From NCBI GenBank assembly GCA_016714445.1, contig JADJNF010000009.1:186001-250000 (forward strand): a stretch of DNA of 64,000 nucleotides, read 5' to 3'. The notes beneath the pieces are model-generated. The model did no database searches. It saw nothing but the letters and a program-made list of their open reading frames with translations, and was not told the DNA's origin. Origin of the DNA: Saprospiraceae bacterium. Lineage in GTDB: Bacteria > Bacteroidota > Bacteroidia > Chitinophagales > Saprospiraceae. Below, in pieces: positions 8,826 to 17,574 of the stretch. Numbering within the stretch: the first letter of the stretch is position 1; each line of letters starts with the position of its first letter. Both the position numbers and the translations under genes were made by a program.

Positions 8826-9584
8826 CTATTCAGTCTTTATCGCAGAAGATGTGGCCTTTTCTATAAATAAGACCATTTCATCCATCGAAAATGCATCTTT
8901 GACACTAAAATCTCCTATGGCTTCTCTTCTGAGTGATGATAGAAAAGCTCCTGATTGTAATGCTTTACCAAAATCATATGCCAGTGACCTGATATAAGTT
9001 CCCTTGCTGCATTTGACTAAAAAGTCTATTTCCGGTAGCTTGACAGATGTAATGTCAAAAGAATAAATGGTGACAGGTCGTGCTTTCATTTCCACATCCT
9101 TTCCCCTGCGAGCCAGATCATAAGACTTTTGTCCATCGATTTTGATCGCAGAGTATATCGGCGGAATTTGTAAAAGCGGACCTGTCAGGGCTACTTTTGC
9201 AACATCCATCGCTTCTCTGGTAATATGTTCAGTGGGGAATGTACAGTCTATTTCACTTTCAATATCGTAAGTAGGTGTAGTTGCACCAATGTGTATGGTA
9301 CCTGAGTATATTTTTTCCTGCGCCTGAAGTGTATCGATTTCCTTGGTAAGTTTTCCGGTACATATGATAAGAAGGCCACTCGCATTAGGATCCAAAGTAC
9401 CGGCGTGACCTACTTTAATCTTTTTAATGCCCAGCCCATGTTTTATTTTGAATCTTATTTTATTGACTACATCAAAGGATGTCCACCCTATTGGTTTGTC
9501 CACCAGCAACACGACCCCTCTTTGAAAGTCAATCGGATGGCTAAAGGCATCTCTTTGAAGTATCTGATCAATGGTATATGGCAT
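8826..9584 (-). CDS. truB: tRNA pseudouridine-55 synthase
   Basis: TruB makes pseudouridine 55 in the T loop of tRNAs. Evidence: DKPIGWTSFDVVNKIR near the N-terminus, the catalytic motif GHAGTLDPNASGLLIICTGK with the nucleophilic Asp (about residue 66, cited in part), YSGTIHIGATTPTYDIESE and the late CSKGTYIRSLAYDFG block. The length of 252 is normal for Bacteroidota. Its start overlaps the end of uppP by 17 bases, the usual arrangement in this phylum, implying co-transcription and coupled translation. Confidence 0.97.
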   Translation of the reverse strand: MPYTIDQILQRDAFSHPIDFQRGVVLLVDKPIGWTSFDVVNKIRFKIKHGLGIKKIKVGHAGTLDPNASGLLIICTGKLTKEIDTLQAQEKIYSGTIHIGATTPTYDIESEIDCTFPTEHITREAMDVAKVALTGPLLQIPPIYSAIKIDGQKSYDLARRGKDVEMKARPVTIYSFDITSVKLPEIDFLVKCSKGTYIRSLAYDFGKALQSGAFLSSLRREAIGDFSVKDAFSMDEMVLFIEKATSSAIKTE

Positions 9585-10365
9585 ATATTACTCCTCCTAC
9601 GCCTATGATCAAACAATACCATGCAAAATATTTAAGTTGACTTTTTCGAACCAATGTTATCATCCATTTACAGGCAAATATTCCAGTAACAAAAGCAGTT
9701 ACAAACCCAACGGTAAGCATGACATAGGAATGATTTCCTGATGTAAGGTCACCTTCCAACAAATCTTTGGCTATTTTGCCCATGATAAGGGGCACAACCA
9801 TTAGAAATGAAAATTTTGCTGCTTTTGATCGGTCTATACCCAATAATACAGAAGTGGAAATGGTAGCACCAGACCTGCTTATTCCCGGAGTTATAGCTAT
9901 TGCCTGAGCTATACCTACTTTTAGTGCGCTACTGAATGTAACATCCTTATCCGTAAAAGTAGCTCTGTCTGCAATAAATAATAACAAACCTGTAAGAATA
10001 AGCATCGAACAAACCAACAAAATATTTTGAGAAAACAACGATTCAAGTTCTTTTTCAAAAAATAAACCCACCAAAGCTGCAGGTATCATAGATAAAACTA
10101 TCTTGTAAGCAAATAATTTTTCTTCATTCTGTCCTTTGGAGAAAAATCCTTTGAATATCTCAACTATTTCCCTTCTAAAAACATACACAGTGGCCAAAGC
10201 TGTACCAAAATGAAGAACCACTGTCATCATAAGACTTTCTTCAGGTAAAGCATTATCTCCCAGAATGTATTTGGCCAATTCAAGATGTCCACTGCTGCTT
10301 ACAGGCAAAAACTCGGTAAGCCCCTGAACAATACCCAAAATTATGGCATTTAATATCTCAACCAT
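9568..10365 (-). CDS. uppP: Undecaprenyl-diphosphatase
   Basis: UppP (BacA) dephosphorylates undecaprenyl diphosphate to recycle the lipid carrier for peptidoglycan and glycan synthesis; it confers bacitracin tolerance when over-produced. The 265-residue polytopic membrane protein shows both signatures: GIVQGLTEFLPVSSSGHLELAKY (about 12-34, cited in part) and IAITPGISRSGATISTSVLLG (about 155-175, cited in part). It lies between the DUF3098 gene and truB in the canonical Bacteroidota order. Confidence 0.97.
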   Translation of the reverse strand: MVEILNAIILGIVQGLTEFLPVSSSGHLELAKYILGDNALPEESLMMTVVLHFGTALATVYVFRREIVEIFKGFFSKGQNEEKLFAYKIVLSMIPAALVGLFFEKELESLFSQNILLVCSMLILTGLLLFIADRATFTDKDVTFSSALKVGIAQAIAITPGISRSGATISTSVLLGIDRSKAAKFSFLMVVPLIMGKIAKDLLEGDLTSGNHSYVMLTVGFVTAFVTGIFACKWMITLVRKSQLKYFAWYCLIIGVGGVIYAIYH

Positions 10366-10423
10366 ATTGAACTGCAGTTTTCAACTTATATCTGAATGAC
10401 TTAATAATGTGCTAGAGATGTAA

Positions 10424-10726
10424 TTATTTTTTTACAAAAACAGCGTAAACATTTACAACTAATCCTGCCAGAATCAGCATAGGTGCAACAGTAATTCGTA
10501 TCGGACTATAGATCAAAGATTCGTCCCATACATCAGGAGACGGCATATGGCCACCTGACATAAGTACCATACCCAAAAAAATCAATCCAATACCTGATAA
10601 AATATAAATGTAATTTTTTTTACCAAAAAGTAAATCGGTTTCAACATCTTTTGTTTGGATAGTCCTTTCCGCTGTACCTGTTGCGGATGTTTCTACTCTT
10701 TTGGTATATCCCTTTTCTTTTGCCAT
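10424..10726 (-). CDS. DUF3098 family small membrane protein
   Basis: A 100-residue protein with two predicted transmembrane helices (IYILSGIGLIFLGMVLMSGG, about 42-61; ITVAPMLILAGLVVNVYAVF, about 78-97), matching DUF3098. In Bacteroidota this gene lies between ftsX and uppP, which suggests a cell-envelope or division role, but its function is not known. The ATG at 10726 (MAKEKG) is preferred; an upstream in-frame start at 10753 falls in a -7 promoter element. Here the expected ftsX neighbour has been moved away by a CotH gene. Confidence 0.85.
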   Translation of the reverse strand: MAKEKGYTKRVETSATGTAERTIQTKDVETDLLFGKKNYIYILSGIGLIFLGMVLMSGGHMPSPDVWDESLIYSPIRITVAPMLILAGLVVNVYAVFVKK

Positions 10727-10750
10727 TTTAAATTGTTTGATATTGTGATG

Positions 10751-10758
10751 CAAAGTTA
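10751..10758 (-). promoter_or_regulatory. -7 promoter element for DUF3098-uppP-truB-folD-prmA
   Basis: CAAAGTTA on the plus strand is TAACTTTG on the minus strand, matching TAnnTTTG. It lies 25 bases before the chosen ATG of the DUF3098 gene. No clear -33 TTG was seen. Confidence 0.5.
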
Positions 10759-10967
10759 TACATTATACGAAAATAATTCACTTTTTATTGGAAGTATTAC
10801 AGAAAATTATAAAATGAGTTGTCATCCATCTGAACTAATATTTTTGAGATTTAAATTTTACCATGATTCGTTGCATTCTACTTTAAGACACTTAGACGAC
10901 TTTTTTTATATTTCTTTTTTAATATATAACTAAAGCACTTATATTGTCGCAGATTTAAAATTATTTT

Positions 10968-13568
10968 ATGAAAATCAAATTCAGTATATTCACACTATTT
11001 TTATCATTTCATTCTATCGCCCAGGTGATTATCAATGAGTATTCTGCTTCCAATTTAAGGATGTATCCTGATAATTATGGTAAGTATGAAGATTGGATAG
11101 AATTACACAACAGTGGAAATGTCGATGTCAATATTTCAGGTTGGTATCTTTCTGATAAAAAGGATAAACCCAAAAAATGGAAAATTCCAGGTAACACAGT
11201 GATTCCTTCCAAAGGATATTTAGTCTTTTGGGCATCAGGTCGAGATTTGGTGAGCAATTCAGATTTTCACACCAATTTTAAATTTACCCAATCAGATAAA
11301 GATGAATTTGTAGTACTTGCCAATCCATCCGGTGTTATCCTGGAGTCATATCCACTCATCCTTACTCAACTGCATCATTCAGTAGCTAAAGCACCCAACG
11401 AAAATAATCAATGGAAGATCAGTACTTCGCCTACACCCGGGGAAGAAAATGATGTCAATACATTATATAAAGGATATGCAACAACACCAGTCATCAGTGG
11501 TAAAGCAGGTTTTTACAGTAACCAGGTTAAAGTAACGATCGCCAATTCAGGAATAGAAACCATCAGATATACACTCGATGGGGCAGTGCCTACGAATAGC
11601 TCAGAAATCTTTCAAAATGAAATAAACATTTCAAAAAGTTCTGTATTAAGTGCAGCAAGTTTTTCAGATGACCCTTTGGTTTTACCAAGTTTTACTGACT
11701 TTAAATCCTTTTTTATCAATGAACCAGCCAGTACTTTACCTATCATATCTGTAGGAGGAGGCACTACATTAATTCAACTTGCTGAAGGTGACCGGTCCCT
11801 TGAGCCTTTGGGTTCGTGTGAAATATTTTCAAGCGATGGTACATTTTTAACTAAATCTTTTGGCGAACTGGATCGTCATGGACAGGACAGCTGGATAAAT
11901 GATCAGAGGAGTCTGGACTGGATCAGCAGAGATGAGATGGGCCACGACTCAGGTATTGCATACAAATTGTTTCATTATTCTGATAGAAATGAATATCAGA
12001 GAATCATATTGAGAGCATCCGGGGATGACAATTATCCTGCTGTGGATGATGGTGATCACGAAGGAAGCGCTCATGTAAGAGACGAATTTGTCCACACATT
12101 GGTACAGAAAGCCGGTATGCATATGGACGTGCGGTCACTGGAAAGATATCTTGTATACCTGAATGGAAAGTATTGGGGTGTATACACCATCAGAGAAAAG
12201 CCGGATGACCATGATTACACGGAATACACCTATAAACAAGATAAATATGATCTTCAGTTTCTGAAAACGTGGGGACAAACATGGGTAGAATATGGAGACG
12301 AAAAAGCATTGACCGACTGGATTAAATTCAGACGATATGTCATGGAAAATGATGTAAGCAAAACTGAAGTATATAATAAAATAAACAATGAGCTGGATGT
12401 AACCAGCTTAATGGACTATATGATTGCCAATCTTACCTGTGTATCATCAGACTGGCTCAATTATAATACAGGTTGGTGGCGTGGCCTGAATAACAGTGGC
12501 AAACATAAAAAGTGGGGATATATTATGTGGGACAATGATGCCACATTTGACTATTATATCAATTATTCCGGTGTTCCTGATATTTCACCAAATGCAAAAG
12601 CTTGTGACATTGAAGAAATCAGTGACTATATGGACGAGTTCTTTCCTCTGGATACTACATTGATAGAATTGCCGCCGGATTCATTCTACTTTAATAATAT
12701 GTGGAATTACTTTGCAGGGGATACTTTTATTATATATCCGGATCCAGGAAAACATGAAAAAATATTTTTAAAATTTCTCGATGAAAGTCAGACTTTTCGT
12801 GAGTTGTATTTTGCCAGGTATGCAGATATGCTCAATGGGACTTTCAGTTGTGCATCGATGACCACTACACTGGATAGTCTGATATCTATCATAAGGCCTG
12901 AAATGCCTCGTCACATCAGCAGATGGGGAGGCAACATGGTGGAATGGGAAAAAAATGTAAAAAGATTACGGGATTTTGTTGTAAAACGATGTGCGAAAAT
13001 CCATACAGGTCTTATCAATTGTTACAATCTTTCGGGACCACATCTTGTCACTCTGATCACCCAACCTCCGGATAAAGGCAATATAAGACTCAACTCACAA
13101 ACCCATAATACACTACCTTGGAACGGAAACTATTTCGGAAATATGACCAATGAAGTTGAAGTTGTACCTGTATCGGGTAATAAATTTTTGTATTGGAAAA
13201 GTGCTACGGGCAAAACGATATTTACCAATTCTACTTCGGCCAACTCAAAAGTAGACATCACCGGAAGAGATACTTTAGTGGCAGTATTTGAAGGCGCAGT
13301 ACCGACGACCGATGTAAAAATTCAAACCGCAAACATATACCCCAATCCTGCAGACGAAAATATAACGATTACAATACCTGGAAATACATACGGTGAAATA
13401 CAATCCATCATTTTTTCAAACGATGGAAAAATTTTAAAATCCGGAAATCAGTTAATTAAAAATGGGGTAATATCCTGGGATGTCTCAGATATATTGCAGG
13501 GACATTATACCGTTTATTGCAAAAGCAACCAAAATATTTTTGTGTCAAAACTTATTATTTTAAGGTAG
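10968..13568 (+). CDS. CotH kinase family surface protein with lamin-tail domain and T9SS tag
   Basis: An 866-residue secreted multidomain protein. In order: signal peptide (residues 1-18, ending HSIAQ), a lamin-tail domain (NEYSASNLRMYPDNYG...DWIELHN...GWYLSDK, about 22-125), a chitobiase/hexosaminidase C-terminal-like beta-sandwich (RYTLDGAVPTNSS, about 170-250), a CotH domain (about 255-670; marks RDEFVHTLVQKAG, YLNGKYWGVYTIREKPDD, KWGYIMWDNDATFDY) and a T9SS type A sorting domain starting at IYPNPADENITITIPG. CotH proteins in spores are atypical protein kinases; activity in these surface proteins is unproven. It is transcribed alone, between the divided halves of the ftsX-uppP group. Confidence 0.92.
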   Translation: MKIKFSIFTLFLSFHSIAQVIINEYSASNLRMYPDNYGKYEDWIELHNSGNVDVNISGWYLSDKKDKPKKWKIPGNTVIPSKGYLVFWASGRDLVSNSDFHTNFKFTQSDKDEFVVLANPSGVILESYPLILTQLHHSVAKAPNENNQWKISTSPTPGEENDVNTLYKGYATTPVISGKAGFYSNQVKVTIANSGIETIRYTLDGAVPTNSSEIFQNEINISKSSVLSAASFSDDPLVLPSFTDFKSFFINEPASTLPIISVGGGTTLIQLAEGDRSLEPLGSCEIFSSDGTFLTKSFGELDRHGQDSWINDQRSLDWISRDEMGHDSGIAYKLFHYSDRNEYQRIILRASGDDNYPAVDDGDHEGSAHVRDEFVHTLVQKAGMHMDVRSLERYLVYLNGKYWGVYTIREKPDDHDYTEYTYKQDKYDLQFLKTWGQTWVEYGDEKALTDWIKFRRYVMENDVSKTEVYNKINNELDVTSLMDYMIANLTCVSSDWLNYNTGWWRGLNNSGKHKKWGYIMWDNDATFDYYINYSGVPDISPNAKACDIEEISDYMDEFFPLDTTLIELPPDSFYFNNMWNYFAGDTFIIYPDPGKHEKIFLKFLDESQTFRELYFARYADMLNGTFSCASMTTTLDSLISIIRPEMPRHISRWGGNMVEWEKNVKRLRDFVVKRCAKIHTGLINCYNLSGPHLVTLITQPPDKGNIRLNSQTHNTLPWNGNYFGNMTNEVEVVPVSGNKFLYWKSATGKTIFTNSTSANSKVDITGRDTLVAVFEGAVPTTDVKIQTANIYPNPADENITITIPGNTYGEIQSIIFSNDGKILKSGNQLIKNGVISWDVSDILQGHYTVYCKSNQNIFVSKLIILR

Positions 13569-13793
13569 CAAGTTTATCTGTTTACGAAGATGAGGTAGAT
13601 TGGGTAAAAAGGTTAACAATGAATAATTTATTTTTTTGAAGTTTGTCCCGTGCCTTTTAAAAAGATTTGTCTTAAACCCATAAATGTACCCACTAGTATA
13701 TTAAGGGTTGATCTGTAAAGAAAAATCCAGATGTGAAATAGTAGTTCAATGTAGGTGCCAAAGATTATAATCAGTTAAATCCTTGTATAAATT

Positions 13794-14636
13794 CTACCTG
13801 CCTTCTCTTCTCAGGAATTGGTTTATGATCATATTTGTGGTTAAAAACTGGATCAAAAATGCAGCTACAAAACTGATCAAAATTGTCAGGCCTACGTATT
13901 CCCACTGGATAATCTCCGAAAAAACTGAATTGCTTTGTATTAAGTAAATACAAAGTCCACACACAAAGACAATCACTGCCAGCACTGCTTTTGCAGACAA
14001 CCAAAATGCAGCTCTTAAATAAGGCCTTTTTATAAAACCATTGTCTGCCCCGACCATTTGCATCGTTTTTATTTGTTTTATATCGCTGTACAGCGTAAGT
14101 CTGACCGTATTAAAAATAATTGCCAATGCCAATATAACAAAACAGAACGCAAGAATTAATATACCTAAAGAAACTTTTTCAAGATTTGTCTTTACGAGAT
14201 CTACACTATCATTTTCATAATACAGGCCTAAGACCCCTTTTTCCAGCTCAATACCGGATTTGATTTCCTTGATTTTTTCTTCAGAATAAGATGCATTGGT
14301 CAGGTTAAATTTTATCAAATCTTTAAATGGATTATCCTCGGCATTCTGAGATATATTCAGTTCTTTGGACATTTGAGTCAATGCATCATCTTTACCCACA
14401 AATTGTATAGAAGAGGTAATTACACCATCATACTGTGCCAAAGATTTTTTTATACTTTCTATTTCTCCTGACGGGAGTCGGTCTTCAAGCTCAACCAGAA
14501 TATTGATATTTTCTTTGACAATATTGGTGATGTTGCTGGAGTGAAAAAAAATCAGAAGAAACAATGCAATTAAAACCAATACAATAGAAGTGGAAATGGT
14601 AGCGTAAAACTGTGTTGGTTTACTATTTTTTGACAT
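13794..14636 (-). CDS. ftsX: Cell division ABC-transporter-like permease FtsX
   Basis: FtsX is the membrane part of the FtsEX complex that activates peptidoglycan hydrolases at the division septum. The 280-residue protein has an N-terminal helix (YATISTSIVLVLIALFLLIF), a large extracytoplasmic domain with QYDGVITSSIQFVGKDDAL and ALTQMS-type sequence (about 35-165), and three C-terminal helices flanking TVRLTLYSDIKQIKTMQMVGA, a typical FtsX motif (cited in part). ATG at 14636 is chosen; an upstream in-frame TTG overlaps a promoter element. ftsE is not in the window, which is usual for Bacteroidota. Confidence 0.93.
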   Translation of the reverse strand: MSKNSKPTQFYATISTSIVLVLIALFLLIFFHSSNITNIVKENINILVELEDRLPSGEIESIKKSLAQYDGVITSSIQFVGKDDALTQMSKELNISQNAEDNPFKDLIKFNLTNASYSEEKIKEIKSGIELEKGVLGLYYENDSVDLVKTNLEKVSLGILILAFCFVILALAIIFNTVRLTLYSDIKQIKTMQMVGADNGFIKRPYLRAAFWLSAKAVLAVIVFVCGLCIYLIQSNSVFSEIIQWEYVGLTILISFVAAFLIQFLTTNMIINQFLRREGR

Positions 14637-14654
14637 TACAAAATATTTGATGAG

Positions 14655-14662
14655 CAAAGATA
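14655..14662 (-). promoter_or_regulatory. -7 promoter element of ftsX
   Basis: CAAAGATA on the plus strand reads TATCTTTG on the minus strand, matching TAnnTTTG, 19 bases upstream of the ATG. It overlaps the TTG that would give a longer FtsX. Confidence 0.5.
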
Positions 14663-14865
14663 GTAATATATATTGATAAATTTATATGTGTTATTTTTTA
14701 CTGAATCAATATAAGATTCCATTTGATGAATAAATGAAAATTAATAGTAAAATTGTATCAGTTCCTACCAAAAATCGTCCTTCATTGTAAGCAAAAGCTG
14801 AGTTTTGTATTTGAAAACACTCTTGACAAAACAACTATACAGATTGGACAAATGATGCCATTAAT

Positions 14866-14900
14866 AAAAAAGCCCCTGCAACAAAAATGATGCAGGGGCT
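14866..14900 (-). terminator. Rho-independent terminator of groES-groEL
   Basis: Perfect ten-base stem AGCCCCTGCA (14871-14880) / TGCAGGGGCT (14891-14900), with a T run following in the minus direction (A run at 14866-14870). It is 31 bases past the groEL stop. Confidence 0.92.
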
Positions 14901-14931
14901 GAATATATTGCTTTTAGGAAGCATATCATTT

Positions 14932-16566
14932 TTACATCATGCCACCCATTCCGCCTCCCATTGGAGGATGAGCATGACCACCACCTTCTTCTTTCTTGTC
15001 AGAAATAACACACTCAGTAGTGAGTACCATGCTTGCTATTGAGCCGGCATTTTCCAATGCTACTCTGGTCACTTTGGTAGGATCGATTACTCCAGCCTTT
15101 TTAAGGTCTTCATATTCATTGGTTCTGGCATTGTATCCATTAGCACCTTTTGATTTTGCTACTTCCTGAAATACTACTGAACCGTCTACTCCTGCATTTT
15201 CTGCAATGATTCTTAAAGGTGCTTCAAGTGCCTTTTTAACGATCTGGATACCGAGATTTTCATCTTCGTTTACCCCCTTCAGGTCTTTGATGCTCTCAAT
15301 ACTTCTTACCAATGCAACTCCACCACCTGCTACAATTCCTTCTTCTACTGCTGCTCTGGTGGCATGTAAAGCGTCATCAACTCTGTCTTTTTTCTCCTTC
15401 ATTTCTACTTCAGTGGCAGCTCCTACATAAAGTACAGCTACTCCACCAGCCAATTTAGCCAATCTTTCCTGAAGTTTTTCTTTATCGTAATCAGAAGTTG
15501 TGGTTTCAATCTGTGCCTTAATCTGTCCTATTCTTGCATTGATATCCGCCTGTTGACCTTTACCGTTTACAATAGTAGTATTGTCTTTATCCACAGTGAT
15601 TTTTTCTGCCTGACCTAATTCAGCTACAGTGGCATTCTCCAATTTATATCCTTTTTCTTCAGAAATAACTACGCCACCGGTTAGGATAGCAATATCTTCC
15701 AACATCGCTTTTCTTCTATCACCAAATCCTGGTGCTTTGACAGCGACAATTTTCAGACCTGCTCTCAATCGGTTTACTACCAAAGTACCCAAAGCCTGAC
15801 TATCAACGTCTTCAGCGATGATCAACAATGGTCTACCTGTCTGTACTGCTTTTTCAAGCACAGGCACGATTTCCTGCACATTGGATATTTTTTTATCATG
15901 AATAAGAATCAACGGATTTTCATATTCAGTGGTCATGTTTTCAGTATTGGTAATAAAGTATGGAGACAAATATCCTCTGTCAAACTGCATACCAATAACT
16001 TCATCCACATAAGTATCTGTACCTTTAGCTTCTTCTACTGTGATTACACCATCTTTAGTAACACGTTTCATTGCATCAGCTATCAAAGATCCGATTTCAT
16101 CATCATTGTTGGCAGAAATTGAAGCTACCTGTTTGATTTTACTAAAATCTGATCCTACTACTTCACTTTGATTTTTCAAATCAGCTATTACAGCTGCAAC
16201 TGCTTTATCTATTCCTCTTTTCAGATCCATTGGATTTGCTCCGGCAGTAACATATTTCATACCTGCATTGACCATAGCCTGGGCTAAAACAGTGGCCGTA
16301 GTTGTGCCATCACCCGCAGCATCTGCGGTTTTGGATGCTACTTCTTTTACCATTTGAGCTCCCATGTTTTCAATGGCATCTTCAAGTTCAATTTCTTTTG
16401 CAACGGTCACACCGTCTTTAGTAATCACAGGGGCACCAAAACTTTTTTGGATGACCACATTTCTACCTTTAGGCCCTAAAGTTACTTTTACAGCATTGGC
16501 CAACTGGTCAATACCCGATTTTAATTTTGTTCTTGCTTCTGAATCAAAGCTGACTATCTTAGCCAT
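14932..16566 (-). CDS. groL: Chaperonin GroEL (Hsp60)
   Basis: The 60-kDa chaperonin subunit that forms the double-ring folding chamber with GroES and hydrolyses ATP. The 544-residue product carries the family features in order: VTLGPKGRNVVIQKSFGAP (about 29-47), the ATP-binding GDGTTTATVLAQAMV (about 86-100), the apical domain around 190-375, ATRAAVEEGIVAGGGVAL (about 405-422, the PROSITE chaperonin signature) and a C-terminal GGM-rich tail (PPMGGGMGGMM). It follows groES by 50 bases and shares its terminator. No CIRCE element was found upstream of groES, so HrcA control is not supported. Confidence 0.99.
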   Translation of the reverse strand: MAKIVSFDSEARTKLKSGIDQLANAVKVTLGPKGRNVVIQKSFGAPVITKDGVTVAKEIELEDAIENMGAQMVKEVASKTADAAGDGTTTATVLAQAMVNAGMKYVTAGANPMDLKRGIDKAVAAVIADLKNQSEVVGSDFSKIKQVASISANNDDEIGSLIADAMKRVTKDGVITVEEAKGTDTYVDEVIGMQFDRGYLSPYFITNTENMTTEYENPLILIHDKKISNVQEIVPVLEKAVQTGRPLLIIAEDVDSQALGTLVVNRLRAGLKIVAVKAPGFGDRRKAMLEDIAILTGGVVISEEKGYKLENATVAELGQAEKITVDKDNTTIVNGKGQQADINARIGQIKAQIETTTSDYDKEKLQERLAKLAGGVAVLYVGAATEVEMKEKKDRVDDALHATRAAVEEGIVAGGGVALVRSIESIKDLKGVNEDENLGIQIVKKALEAPLRIIAENAGVDGSVVFQEVAKSKGANGYNARTNEYEDLKKAGVIDPTKVTRVALENAGSIASMVLTTECVISDKKEEGGGHAHPPMGGGMGGMM

Positions 16567-16616
16567 ATAATTATATTTAAATTTTTAAGTTAATAATTGA
16601 ATTTTCAGTCCGTTAC

Positions 16617-16880
16617 TTATAAAATAACCAGAATATCATCTTCACGCATGATCAAATAGTCTTCCCCATTGTGATTAATTTCCTGACCTGCATATTTACC
16701 ATACAATACAACATCTCCCTTTTGTACAGTCATTTTGTTACCTTCTTTGCCTGGTCCAACAGCCACGACTTCTCCTTTTTGCGGCTTTTCTTTTGCGGTA
16801 TCAGGGATGATAATGCCTCCTGTTGTTTTCTCCTCAGCCGGAGCCGGTTTTACTACCACTCTGTCATTAATTGGTTTCAT
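16617..16880 (-). CDS. groS: Co-chaperonin GroES (Hsp10)
   Basis: GroES caps the GroEL chamber as a heptameric ring. The 87-residue product begins MKPINDRVVVKPAPAEEKTTGGIIIPDTA (cited in part), which includes the mobile loop that binds GroEL (about 17-32), and continues with GEVVAVGPGK, GDVVLYGKYAG and a C-terminal DDILVIL. It is slightly shorter than E. coli GroES (97) and typical for Bacteroidota. First gene of the groES-groEL operon. Confidence 0.98.
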   Translation of the reverse strand: MKPINDRVVVKPAPAEEKTTGGIIIPDTAKEKPQKGEVVAVGPGKEGNKMTVQKGDVVLYGKYAGQEINHNGEDYLIMREDDILVIL

Positions 16881-17199
16881 ATAATATCTGAATTTAATTT
16901 AATATGTTAAAAAATAAATATTTGAATTCAACATTAAACATCATTAAATATGCCAAAGGCAAAAAACTGCCATTTATTCATTTATTCAGGATCTGATATT
17001 GACAGTCTTACCAAATAAAGTCAAATTTCTGTCAAATTGGCATACATATCATTTAAAATTTAGAATTACAAATTGTGTATTGAGAATTGATCCTTCATGA
17101 AAAAAGTAATTGTATCTATGTCTGACAGGAAATTTTACCTTCCCGTTCGGAGCAGGCGGGTACGCATGTTTATTCAATCACCTATGTATCGGTACTTGA
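16881..17199. other. Intergenic region with a small GC-rich inverted repeat
   Basis: A 319-base spacer upstream of groES. It is AT-rich except for 17138-17165, where CCCG (17142-17145) and CGGG (17157-17160) flank TTCGGAGCAGG in a block much richer in G+C than its surroundings, perhaps a fragment of a dispersed repeat. No clear promoter consensus for groES and no RNA gene were seen. Confidence 0.5.
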
Positions 17200-17574
17200 C
17201 TACAGTTCAGTAATCTCTATATAGTAACCATCCGGATCTTGTATAAACATCTGTAAAATACCATCAGGACGAAGTTTGATGTCTTTTACAATATGAATAC
17301 CTTTTCTTATTAATCCATCTTTGGCCAAAAGAATATCTGACACTGCAAAGGCAAAATGCAATTGCCTGCTACCTGATTGGTTAAGAATAATGTCATCCTG
17401 TACTATCAAATGCAAAGAAATCCCTCGGCCACAATCCAGCCAGGCTCCATCGAAATCGAAATCTGGTCTTGACATCAAGGCCATTCCTAATACACCTTGA
17501 TAAAATGAAAGACTTTTATTCAGATCACTGACAGCGATGGAATAATGATTCAGACCAAGGAGTTTAATTGCCAT
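17200..17574 (-). CDS. VOC (glyoxalase/dioxygenase) family protein
   Basis: A 124-residue single-domain protein of the vicinal oxygen chelate superfamily, which includes glyoxalase I and fosfomycin/bleomycin resistance proteins. It shows two beta-alpha-beta-beta-beta modules: GLNHYSIAVSDLNKSLSFYQGVLGM at the N-terminus (metal ligand His at about 9; cited in part) and RQLHFAFAVSDI in the middle, ending with IQDPDGYYIEITEL where the Glu ligand is expected. The substrate cannot be told. Its first 11 bases overlap the end of prfB, so it is probably co-transcribed with it. Confidence 0.9.
   Translation of the reverse strand: MAIKLLGLNHYSIAVSDLNKSLSFYQGVLGMALMSRPDFDFDGAWLDCGRGISLHLIVQDDIILNQSGSRQLHFAFAVSDILLAKDGLIRKGIHIVKDIKLRPDGILQMFIQDPDGYYIEITEL

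Noticed and set aside
16881..17199. Search for a CIRCE (HrcA) operator upstream of groES
   Set aside because: No TTAGCACTC-N9-GAGTGCTAA sequence or close variant was seen.
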